Position numbers and translations under genes: made by a program. From DATNBT01 sp964579765 (lineage in GTDB: Bacteria > Acidobacteriota > Vicinamibacteria > Vicinamibacterales > CAVVIG01): 13,891 bases of DNA. A model generated the notes under the pieces. That model was not told the DNA's origin, made no database searches, and worked only from the letters and a program-made list of their open reading frames with translations. Where the stretch lies: NCBI GenBank assembly GCA_964579765.1, contig CAZOIK010000415.1, forward strand, positions 1-13,891. Reading direction: 5' to 3'. Shown here one piece after another: positions 1-6,217 of this stretch (position 1 is its first letter; every line of letters begins with the position of its first letter).

Positions 1-1353
1 GACGTCCTTCGCGAGCTGCTCGGCCTTGAGGAAGGCCGTCACCGGGACGGCTTCCTTGGTTTCCTTGTCGATCATCACCGCCATGCCCACGCCGCAGTTC
101 GGGTGGCAGCCGCACGTCAGCTGGCCGAATTCCTTTTCGGCGCCGTGCGTGACGTCGGCCCAGTCGGTGAAGCTGCCCATGAACGAGATGGGGAACCAGT
201 CGCGCGTCGGCTCGCCGATGCCCGTCTGGTTCTTCACGTCGTGGGCGAGGTGCGACAGCGTGTAGCGCTGCGCGTGCCGCCGCTCGTCCGTAATCTCCTC
301 GTCGCGGCCGGTGAACGACACGGGCTGGAAGGAGAGGAAGTTGATCTTCTTCGGGTTGTCGAGCGCGAACTCGATGACGCGGCCGACCTGCTCGTTGTTC
401 ACGCCGTTGACGATCGTGATGACGGGGACAATGTCCACGCCCGCGTTGTAGAGGTTTTCGATCGCCTGGAGCTTGACGTCGAAGAGGTTGCCGACGCGGC
501 GGTGCGAGTTGGCGGCGTTGCCGATGCCGTCAAACTGCAGATACGCATAGCGGAGGCCGGCGTCGGCCGCCTTCTTCGCGTAGTCGGCGCTTTTGGCGAA
601 CTCGATGCCGTTGGTCGCCGCCTGCACGCTGTTGTAGCCGACCTTGCGCGCGTAGGCGACCGCGTCCAGGAAGTACGGCGACATCGTCGGCTCGCCGCCC
701 GAGAACTGGACCGACATCTGGCGCCGCGGCTTGATGGTGATGGCGTTGTCGAGGACCATCTTGATGTCTTCCCAGCTCAGCTCGTGGACGAAGCCGACCT
801 GGTTGGCGTCCATGAAGCACGGGTCGCACATCATGTTGCAGCGGTTGGTCAGATCGACCGTCAACACCGAGCCGCGGCCGTGCAGTACCGTGCTGCTCCC
901 GTGGTTGTGCAGCTTCTCGTCGTTGTGCGCGCGGATGTCGCGGCCGGGGAACACCTGTTCGAGGTGCTTGAAGAAGTCGGTGTCGATCGCCATCACGTCC
1001 TCGAAGTGGCCGTGAATCGGGCAATCCTTCACCATCATGATCTTGCCGTCGCGCTCGAGGATGGTCGCCTTGATCTCGCCGACCTTCTCGTTGAGCAGGA
1101 CGCTCACGTCTTTCTTGCCGTCCAGGATCTCCTGACGCGCCTCGCGCGTGCAGACGGGACAGAGCGAATCGGTTTCACGCGGCCAGCCGAGCGGCGGCTT
1201 CGTCTTCTGATACGACTTGAGCAGCGGCTTGTCGGACCATTTCGGCGTGAACGACGGATTCTGCGCAATCTTGTTGAGGTTGCTGAATACGAACCACGCG
1301 CCGTTGGCCGCGATCGAGAGCCCCTTCTCCGCGTATTTGATGGGCCGGTGCAT
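1..1353 (-). CDS. Radical SAM protein of the MJ0619/Tes (tetraether synthase-like) type, 3' end cut off
   Basis: The 451 visible codons have no stop, so the C-terminus lies beyond the left edge. An N-terminal metal-binding region carries CPVC (C65, C68) and CPIHG (C111, H114). The radical SAM core follows, with the [4Fe-4S] motif CNMMCDPC (C172, C176, C179) and the SAM-binding GGEP (219-222). Near the cut end CGCHPNC (C414, C416, C420) probably binds an auxiliary cluster. This arrangement is that of COG1964 proteins. Known for the family: the archaeal member Tes joins isoprenoid tails to form membrane-spanning tetraether lipids, and bacterial relatives have been proposed to make membrane-spanning fatty acids. 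Inferred: a similar C-C coupling on membrane lipids here. The ATG is supported by AAGGAG eight bases upstream. It is divergent from ypdA, which gives no functional clue. Radical SAM identity is near certain; the lipid role is a hypothesis. Confidence 0.9.
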   Translation of the reverse strand, partial: MHRPIKYAEKGLSIAANGAWFVFSNLNKIAQNPSFTPKWSDKPLLKSYQKTKPPLGWPRETDSLCPVCTREARQEILDGKKDVSVLLNEKVGEIKATILERDGKIMMVKDCPIHGHFEDVMAIDTDFFKHLEQVFPGRDIRAHNDEKLHNHGSSTVLHGRGSVLTVDLTNRCNMMCDPCFMDANQVGFVHELSWEDIKMVLDNAITIKPRRQMSVQFSGGEPTMSPYFLDAVAYARKVGYNSVQAATNGIEFAKSADYAKKAADAGLRYAYLQFDGIGNAANSHRRVGNLFDVKLQAIENLYNAGVDIVPVITIVNGVNNEQVGRVIEFALDNPKKINFLSFQPVSFTGRDEEITDERRHAQRYTLSHLAHDVKNQTGIGEPTRDWFPISFMGSFTDWADVTHGAEKEFGQLTCGCHPNCGVGMAVMIDKETKEAVPVTAFLKAEQLAKDV

Positions 1354-1361
1354 GCGTCAGT

Positions 1362-1367
1362 CTCCTT
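1362..1367 (-). promoter_or_regulatory. Ribosome binding site of the radical SAM gene
   Basis: On the minus strand AAGGAG lies eight bases before the ATG at 1353. It is one of the clearest Shine-Dalgarno sites in the window and fixes the start. Confidence 0.75.
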
Positions 1368-1370
1368 AGG

Positions 1371-1391
1371 TGGGGCAGTCTGGTCGCCCCA
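1371..1391 (-). promoter_or_regulatory. Inverted repeat in the leader of the radical SAM gene
   Basis: TGGGGC and GCCCCA form a perfect 6-bp inverted repeat around a 9-base loop, just upstream of the ribosome binding site. It could be an operator or a leader hairpin. No protein or ligand can be named. A 6-bp match may be chance in DNA this GC-rich. Confidence 0.25.
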
Positions 1392-1544
1392 AATCCCGCA
1401 AAGCTTAGAACACATTGGGCTTGCGGTAATTGCGTTTTCGGCGAACGGGCCCGGAGGGCGGCCGAATGGGCGCGTAAGTGCGCCAACGGGCGGTCCTGGA
1501 TGGGCGCGAGACGCCGGAGGGGTCGCCCGCCCGTCCTGCCCTGA

Positions 1545-1550
1545 TACGAT
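1545..1550 (+). promoter_or_regulatory. Possible -10 element for a leaderless ypdA transcript
   Basis: TACGAT (4 of 6 to TATAAT) ends six bases before the ypdA ATG. No Shine-Dalgarno sequence precedes that start, and no good -35 is visible. This spacing would put the transcript start on the ATG itself, the same geometry as at 9016-9025. Confidence 0.35.
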
Positions 1551-1556
1551 CACCGG

Positions 1557-2615
1557 ATGCCCGTCCGAGACGTCATCATCATCGGCGCGGGGCCCTCGGG
1601 GCTTGCCGCTGCCATTCACGCCAAACAGAACCACCTCGACTATCAGGTCCTCGAGCAGGGCGTGCTCGTCAACTCGATCTTCCGGTTTCCGCCGCAGATG
1701 GTGTTCTTCACCACCCCGGAACTGCTGGAGATCGGCGGCCTGCCATTCATGTCGCCGTTCGAGAAGCCGACGCGCGCCGAAGCGCTGAACTACTACCGGA
1801 AGGTGGTTGACAAGTACGAGCTCGCCATTGCGTACGACGAGGCCGTGGTGTCGATTGAGCGCGAGAACGCCAGCAGCCACGCCGAGCGAAGCGAGGCGTC
1901 GGCGTCAGTTCGCGACGGGGCTGGGGCCCCGCCGCCGGTGGAAGAAAGCGAGTCGGTTTTCGCAATCGAGACTCGATCCGGTCGTGGCGTAAGAAGGATT
2001 CGCCACGCGCGCCATGTCGTCCTCGCCATCGGCTACTACGATCACCCGGTGACGCTCGGCATTCCCGGCGAAGACCTGCCGCACGTGCACCATTACTACG
2101 GCGAGGCGCACCCGTACTACCGCCAGCGCGTCGTCATTGTCGGCGGCGGCAATTCAGCGGCCGAGGCGGCGCTCGAAATGTACAGGGCCGGCGTGCACGT
2201 GACACTGATTCACCGCCACGCCGAGCTGAAGTCCACGATTAAGTACTGGGTGCTGCCGGACATCATGAACCGGATTCGCGAGGAGTCGGTCGCCGCGCGC
2301 TTCAGCACGTGCGTCAGCGAAATCCGCCCGACGTCCGTCGTGCTGAAGGGGCCGTCCGGCACGGAGGAGATCCCGGCGGATGCGGTGTTTCTCCTGACCG
2401 GCTACCGTGCGGACTCGGATCTGATGGCGCGCGCGGGCGTGACGTTCACCGACCGCGGCGCGCCTCACCACAACCCGCAGACGTTCGAGACGAACGTGCC
2501 CGGGTTGTTTGTCGCGGGCGGCGCGATTGCCGGCGAAGACACCGGCACCGTGTTCATCGAGAACGGCCGTTTCCACGGCGCCCGGATCATCGAGGAGATC
2601 GCGAAACGGATGTAA
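1557..2615 (+). CDS. ypdA: YpdA-family FAD/NAD(P)H-dependent disulfide oxidoreductase
   Basis: The 352-residue flavoprotein has an FAD-binding GAGPSG (10-15), the YpdA-type stretch VNSIFRFP, GYYDHP followed by GEDLPHVHHYY, a second dinucleotide-binding GGGNS (196-200), and a C-terminal IENGRFHGARI close to Bacillus YpdA. Known for the family: YpdA (Bdr) uses NADPH to reduce bacillithiol disulfide, keeping the cytosolic thiol pool reduced. Two oddities are visible. The cysteine in GAGPCG of the Firmicute enzymes is serine here (S14). Residues about 105-132 are a low-complexity insertion starting SSHAERSEASAS that the Bacillus protein lacks, which accounts for most of the extra length over about 325 residues. 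No ribosome binding site is seen and the mRNA may be leaderless. The family assignment is firm; bacillithiol as substrate is inferred and weakened by the lost cysteine. Confidence 0.9.
   Translation: MPVRDVIIIGAGPSGLAAAIHAKQNHLDYQVLEQGVLVNSIFRFPPQMVFFTTPELLEIGGLPFMSPFEKPTRAEALNYYRKVVDKYELAIAYDEAVVSIERENASSHAERSEASASVRDGAGAPPPVEESESVFAIETRSGRGVRRIRHARHVVLAIGYYDHPVTLGIPGEDLPHVHHYYGEAHPYYRQRVVIVGGGNSAAEAALEMYRAGVHVTLIHRHAELKSTIKYWVLPDIMNRIREESVAARFSTCVSEIRPTSVVLKGPSGTEEIPADAVFLLTGYRADSDLMARAGVTFTDRGAPHHNPQTFETNVPGLFVAGGAIAGEDTGTVFIENGRFHGARIIEEIAKRM
1878..1907 (+). repeat. In-frame HAERSEAS-type palindromic repeat inside ypdA
   Basis: The DNA encoding HAERSEASAS contains nested inverted segments: CGCC/GGCG, and CGCCGA/TCGGCG around GCGAAGCGAGGCG. 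From general knowledge, peptides such as HAERSEAS or HPERSEGS recur in unrelated proteins of Acidobacteriota and neighbouring phyla as translated interspersed repeats. Here the repeat lies between two strands of the FAD domain where B. subtilis YpdA has a short turn. Only one copy was recognised in this window. Confidence 0.55.
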
Positions 2616-2620
2616 GCGTC

Positions 2621-2634
2621 CGCCGCTTCCGGCG
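2621..2634. terminator. Hairpin between convergent ypdA and GT-C gene
   Basis: CGCCG-CTTC-CGGCG is a 5-bp all-GC stem with a tetraloop in the 38-base gap between the two convergent stop codons. It could end transcription from both sides. No T-tract follows on either strand, so it is not a standard intrinsic terminator. Confidence 0.3.
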
Positions 2635-2653
2635 AGGGGCGGAATCGCCGTGC

Positions 2654-4150
2654 TCATTCCGTGTGACGGCGCGGCACGGCGAGAATCGTCCCGACCTTGG
2701 GATCCACGAACAACAGCCGCAGGCCCAATGTGCGCGCTGCCTGCGCGTCGTCGCTGATCAACACGTAGTAGTCGTAGCCGGGGGTCGGCGGGTTGCGCTC
2801 GACCGGCGCCATCCAGTCGAGGCCGCGCGTGACCCGGTAGAAGTTCATCGAGGGCTCTGTCTGCCAGCTGCCGCCGACCGTGACGCGCCGCGCGCTGCCG
2901 GCGTGGTCCGCGACAATGGCGGCGACGATCTCGCGGCCCGGCGCGTCGTACGGGACGTCGGCGATTGTGCGCGTCTGGAGGAGCGCGGCGTCCTTGATCA
3001 GCACGGTCGCGATCAGACACCAGGCGAGCGTCCACAGCGTGCGATGACTCGCCAGACCGTCAACCGTGAGCACAGCCGTCAGCGTCGTCATCACAATCCA
3101 GTAGAGGGCCGTCCGCCCTTCCGGATAGGGAAGACGCAGCAGCGCGTGCGCAACGACCACCTGCGTCAGAATCAGCGCGAGCGACGCCGTGAGCCATGCC
3201 ACGGTCCGCTCGCGTGGGGTCGCCGTCGTCCAGCGCCGGGCAACCCGAATCGCCGTCGCGAGCACCGCGAGCGACAAGAATATCGTCGCCACGTACACGA
3301 TCGTCTCGGGCTGCGTGAGATCGGCGATCGATCGCACGGTTGGATCGACGTGCCGCCATGTCGCGCGAACGACGCTGCCGAGAGCGCTGGCCAGGGTGGT
3401 CGCGCCGAGATAGTAGTCGCCGCGATGCCCGTGATAGATCTGCGTTGCGAGCAGTGGCAACGCGGTGACGAGCGCGACGGCACCCGCGGTGACGGCGCGG
3501 CCGAGCGCGACGGCCGTCCGTCCAGACCGCGCTTCGCACAGGACGTACGCGCCGACGAGTGCGACGAACGGAAACAGCGTGATCGGAATGGCCGCGGCTG
3601 ACAACCCGAAGACGACGCCCACGCCGACGGCACGTCGGGGCGACAGGGGCGCCGCGTCACTCGGCGCGAGCAGGTAGATCCCGAGCATCAGCAGCCCGAG
3701 CATCATCCCGTACCCGCGCGCGGCGACGAGATAGTCCATCGTGTAAGGGTTGAAGGTCAGAAGCGCGAAGCCTGCCGTACGCAGCCACCGATTCGCGACG
3801 AGACGCCGCAGCAGCATCGCGGACGCGACGCAGAAAAGCACGGCGGCGCAGAGCACGGGAAGCCGCAACGCGAATTCGCTCACCCCGAAAATCGACGTGG
3901 ACAGCTTCGCGAGCAGCGAGAACAGCACGTGCTCCTGATTGCCGGTGTACGCGAACGGCCGTCTCCAGCTTCCGCGGATGAACAGCAGATATGTGAGCGC
4001 CTCGTCGTGGTAGATGGACTGCGTCGCCGCACGATATGCGCAGAGGACGAGGAAGACGGCGCCGAGCAGCCAGACCGGTGTATCGACGCGACCAACTCGT
4101 CGCGGGAGCGTCGCTGTGTCGGAGCGTTCCCGCGTGATGGTGTGTGACAT
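2654..4150 (-). CDS. GT-C fold integral membrane glycosyltransferase-like protein
   Basis: The 498-residue protein has a basic N-terminus, then about ten hydrophobic segments between residues 25 and 390, then a soluble tail (395-498). The first extracytoplasmic loop has HDEALTY with the acidic pair D49-E50, followed by NQEHVLFSLL and FGVSEFALRLP. These are hallmarks of the GT-C/PMT_2 (GT39/ArnT-like) superfamily, where the Asp-Glu pair helps bind metal and lipid-linked sugar. PYPEGRTALY (341-350) is a further visible motif. Known for the superfamily: transfer of a sugar from a polyprenyl-phosphate donor to a lipid, glycan or protein outside the cytoplasmic membrane. Donor and acceptor are unknown. 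It starts 13 bases after the stop of the secreted CxxC protein, so they are probably cotranscribed; no clear ribosome binding site is seen. The fold is likely, the substrate unknown. Confidence 0.8.
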   Translation of the reverse strand: MSHTITRERSDTATLPRRVGRVDTPVWLLGAVFLVLCAYRAATQSIYHDEALTYLLFIRGSWRRPFAYTGNQEHVLFSLLAKLSTSIFGVSEFALRLPVLCAAVLFCVASAMLLRRLVANRWLRTAGFALLTFNPYTMDYLVAARGYGMMLGLLMLGIYLLAPSDAAPLSPRRAVGVGVVFGLSAAAIPITLFPFVALVGAYVLCEARSGRTAVALGRAVTAGAVALVTALPLLATQIYHGHRGDYYLGATTLASALGSVVRATWRHVDPTVRSIADLTQPETIVYVATIFLSLAVLATAIRVARRWTTATPRERTVAWLTASLALILTQVVVAHALLRLPYPEGRTALYWIVMTTLTAVLTVDGLASHRTLWTLAWCLIATVLIKDAALLQTRTIADVPYDAPGREIVAAIVADHAGSARRVTVGGSWQTEPSMNFYRVTRGLDWMAPVERNPPTPGYDYYVLISDDAQAARTLGLRLLFVDPKVGTILAVPRRHTE

Positions 4151-4163
4151 CGCGTCGAGCGTG

Positions 4164-5102
4164 CTAGCGCGTGGCGGACGGCCGCATAGGACCGACGAGC
4201 GTCATCTCGCCTGTCGTGCCGTTGTCTTCGCGGAAGACGTTCAGGTGCATCTCGGTCTTCGAAACGGTCGCCGTCACCTCTGTGTTGAACGGGGCCACGA
4301 ACGTCGTCCCCGGGAACGCGGTGTCTTCGTGGACGATGTGGAAGGTGAGCGTGTCGTGGCCGACGCCGCTGATGGCCCCGTTGTCAATCGGCCAGACAGT
4401 GAACGGGTTGTCGCACGGACCGCAGATTACGCCGAGGATCTGCGTGCCGACGTGATGAAGCGTCACGTGCTGACCGTTGGCCCCGGGGCCGGTGAGCCAG
4501 AGGCCGTCGATCCGCGCCGGAGACAACGGCTCGTTCGGTCCGGGCGGCACATACGCGCCGCGGCCGCGACCGCCTGCGGGCGCCACAGGCCGAGGCGCAG
4601 GCGGCGGGGGCGGCGCCGCCGTCGCGCCGGCTGATGGGCCTCCAGCGGTTCTGGCCGCCGCGAGCTGGTCGGCGGGCCACGCCAATCCGTTCCGTATCCG
4701 CCGCGGCTCGCGCGTGAACGCCGTCACGGTGGGGCGGTCGTTCGACCCGCCGTCGCGCACGGACGTCAGAATCAGCCGTCCGTTCTCGAGCCGTCCCGTC
4801 ACGCTCTCGGAGTACGACGCGCCTGGTCCGGCGACATGGAGCACGCGAAACGCGACGCCGTCGGCGTGAACCGTGCCGTCGGCGACGAACGCGACGTCAT
4901 CGGGGTTCGCGCAGTCGGAGCAGAAGATGCCAGACATGCGACCGTCGCGAATCTTCAGGACGTAGATGAGGCGCTGCCCGTTGACGTCCGCAATCCACCC
5001 GCCGCGCACGTCGTCGTCGGTCGGCGGCGCGGCGCCAGCCCGCGGCGCGCCCGCGAACGCGACGTCGACGATGACGGCGAGCGCGAAGACGCGAGGTCGC
5101 AT
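4164..5102 (-). CDS. Secreted protein with two diverged CxxC-containing repeats, unknown function
   Basis: I do not recognise a named family. The 312-residue product begins with a signal peptide (basic MRPR, hydrophobic core 5-18, likely cleavage near AGAAP at 22-26). Two domains of similar plan follow. Domain 1 (about 32-118) runs GGWIADVNGQ, GIFCSDCANP (C61, C64), FRVLHV, SESVTGRL, LTSVRDGG. Domain 2 (about 198-305) runs DGLWLTGPGANGQ, GVICGPCDNP (C227, C230), FHIVHE, TEVTATV, LNVFREDNG. An Ala/Pro/Gly-rich linker (150-190) joins them. This looks like internal duplication of a small beta domain with one CxxC each, which could be a disulfide or a metal site. The start at 5102 is chosen over a longer frame because GGAGGAG sits four bases upstream and the signal peptide starts there. 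It is the first gene before the GT-C protein. Confidence 0.75.
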   Translation of the reverse strand: MRPRVFALAVIVDVAFAGAPRAGAAPPTDDDVRGGWIADVNGQRLIYVLKIRDGRMSGIFCSDCANPDDVAFVADGTVHADGVAFRVLHVAGPGASYSESVTGRLENGRLILTSVRDGGSNDRPTVTAFTREPRRIRNGLAWPADQLAAARTAGGPSAGATAAPPPPPAPRPVAPAGGRGRGAYVPPGPNEPLSPARIDGLWLTGPGANGQHVTLHHVGTQILGVICGPCDNPFTVWPIDNGAISGVGHDTLTFHIVHEDTAFPGTTFVAPFNTEVTATVSKTEMHLNVFREDNGTTGEMTLVGPMRPSATR

Positions 5103-5106
5103 TCCG

Positions 5107-5113
5107 CTCCTCC
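5107..5113 (-). promoter_or_regulatory. Ribosome binding site of the secreted CxxC protein
   Basis: GGAGGAG on the minus strand ends four bases before the ATG at 5102 (its first five bases end six before). It decides this start over the in-frame ATG at 5477, which lies inside the tandem repeat. Confidence 0.7.
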
Positions 5114-5139
5114 GGGAGGTCGTTCGGGACGCGATGCTT

Positions 5140-5145
5140 ATTCTA
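5140..5145 (-). promoter_or_regulatory. Probable -10 element for the CxxC protein/GT-C pair
   Basis: TAGAAT (5 of 6 to TATAAT) lies on the minus strand in an otherwise GC-rich stretch. It predicts a transcript start near 5133 and a leader of about 30 bases that includes the ribosome binding site. The same hexamer serves the MoxR gene at 9016-9021. No convincing -35 is seen. Confidence 0.45.
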
Positions 5146-5386
5146 GGGCAAGCACGGCGGGGACGAGGGGGCCGACGGTTCGGGCGTCGCGTCTTCGCGC
5201 ACGCGACCCCGCGGCGTCCACGAGCGGCTGCGCGCGCAGCACACGCGCTTCGCACGGCCGTGCATGCGTCACGATGGTCGGATTCATCCAATCCGGACGT
5301 GGATCGGACGACAGCGGCAGGACGTTCCGCCGCTGCCGGACGCGGTTCCGAGCGAGCCGTGGCGGCAACTGGGCGTGCCCGAACCG

Positions 5387-5554
5387 GATCCGTGGCTGCC
5401 GATGCGGGATCCATGGCTGCCGATGCGCGATCCGTGGCTGCCGACGCGGGATCCATGGCTGCCGACGCGAGATCCATGGCTGCCGGAGGCGGATCCGCGC
5501 GAGCCGGCCGCCGATCCGCCGAGTCCGGACGCGAAACCGCGCGAGCCGAACCCT
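5387..5554. repeat. 21-bp tandem repeat, eight units
   Basis: Units start at 5387, 5408, 5429, 5450, 5471, 5492, 5513 and 5534, with no spacers. The first five share GATCC(G/A)TGGCTGCCG; the last three are strongly diverged (GATCCGCGCGAGCC-like). The period is a multiple of three, so every frame stays open across it. On plus it reads DPWLPMR heptads; on minus it reads GSHGSRI or MDPASAA-type heptads. Differences among units 1-4 fall at third codon positions of the DPWLP frame, except one ATG/ACG change. They are equally silent in the minus GSHGSRI frame, so they do not settle which strand, if any, is coding. Confidence 0.9.
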
Positions 5555-5567
5555 CTACGAAGCCGGG

Positions 5568-6212
5568 TCAGTGCGCCACGCTCGAGCGGCCGGGCGTCTT
5601 TGCCATCATGATCTTCATCTCGAGCAGCTCGACCAGCGACTCGGCGCGCGCCCGCAGGCTGCGCTGTTCGAGCAGCGCCTGCTTCTCGAGCGGTTCGAGA
5701 TCCAGATACTGCGCGAGGGCGTTGACGAGATCCTCGTCGGGCATGGCCGCCGGGATCCTGGTGTCGCCGGGCATCTCGGGCAGCGAGTGCTCGAGCGCGG
5801 GCGCGAGCAGGGCATCCAGCTTGGCGCGCTGCTGGCGGATGGCCGTGCTGTCCTCGGCGCGGCATGCCGGCTCGGGGAGCCGTTCGATGCGGGCGCGCCG
5901 GTAGCTCAGGCGGTCGTCCTCCTCGACGATGCGGAATCGCTCGACGCCGCGAAGGACGATGTTATAGCGGCCGTCGGCGAGGCGATCCACGTGCGTGATC
6001 ACGCCGCTGCAGCCGATGGGATATACCGCCGGCCGTCCCTCGTACTCGCGCTGCCAGCCCGGTCGCAGCAGCACCATGCCGATCATCCGGTCGTTCTTCA
6101 GCGCGTCGGCCACCATCTCGCGATACCGCGGCTCGAAGATGTGCAGCGGCAGAAACACATTCGGGAAGAGGACGACGTTCGGCAGCGGAAAGATCGGCAG
6201 CAGATCGGTCAT
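5568..6212 (-). CDS. LON substrate-binding (Lon N-terminal) domain protein without protease domain
   Basis: The 214-residue protein opens with LLPIFPLPNVVLFPNVFLPL and HIFEPRYREMV, the signature of the LON substrate-binding domain (Pfam LON_substr_bdg). A beta-rich domain fills residues 1 to about 110. A helical region rich in Leu, Glu and Arg follows, ending in VELLEMKIMMAKTPGR. No AAA+ or Ser-Lys protease region is present, so it is a stand-alone LON domain protein of the usual length for that class. It starts five bases after the VWA stop, probably by translational coupling because no ribosome binding site is visible. Role: unknown; as the third gene after an AAA+ ATPase and a VWA protein it may bind substrates or act as an adaptor, which is inference. 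Confidence 0.88.
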   Translation of the reverse strand: MTDLLPIFPLPNVVLFPNVFLPLHIFEPRYREMVADALKNDRMIGMVLLRPGWQREYEGRPAVYPIGCSGVITHVDRLADGRYNIVLRGVERFRIVEEDDRLSYRRARIERLPEPACRAEDSTAIRQQRAKLDALLAPALEHSLPEMPGDTRIPAAMPDEDLVNALAQYLDLEPLEKQALLEQRSLRARAESLVELLEMKIMMAKTPGRSSVAH

Positions 6213-6217
6213 GACGG

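Larger units (their letters stand above)
5103..5567. other. 465-base spacer with a promoter-like site and a tandem array, no confident gene
   Basis: This gap lies between the LON-domain stop and the start of the CxxC protein. It holds the ribosome binding site and -10 described above (5107-5145) and the 21-bp array (5387-5554). A plus-strand frame from ATG 5264 to 5611 would encode 115 residues with a DPWLPMR heptad repeat. It has no ribosome binding site, overlaps the LON gene convergently by 44 bases and matches nothing I recognise. From 5150 to 5380 only GC-rich sequence without clear signals was seen. Confidence 0.5.

Noticed and set aside
103..1788. Plus-strand 561-codon open frame opposite the radical SAM gene
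   Set aside because: Its product is Arg/Ala/Val-rich with no motif, and the minus strand carries a clear radical SAM protein. It is a shadow frame caused by GC-rich third positions.
2309..3601. Plus-strand 430-codon frame spanning the ypdA end and the GT-C gene
   Set aside because: It crosses two recognised genes and encodes an Arg-rich product without domains.
5103..5477. N-terminal extension of the CxxC protein to an ATG at 5477
   Set aside because: The extension translates the 21-bp repeat and has no ribosome binding site; the inner ATG at 5102 has GGAGGAG and begins a signal peptide.
5387..5554. CRISPR array
   Set aside because: Units are contiguous 21-mers without unique spacers, there are no cas genes nearby, and the variation is repeat decay.
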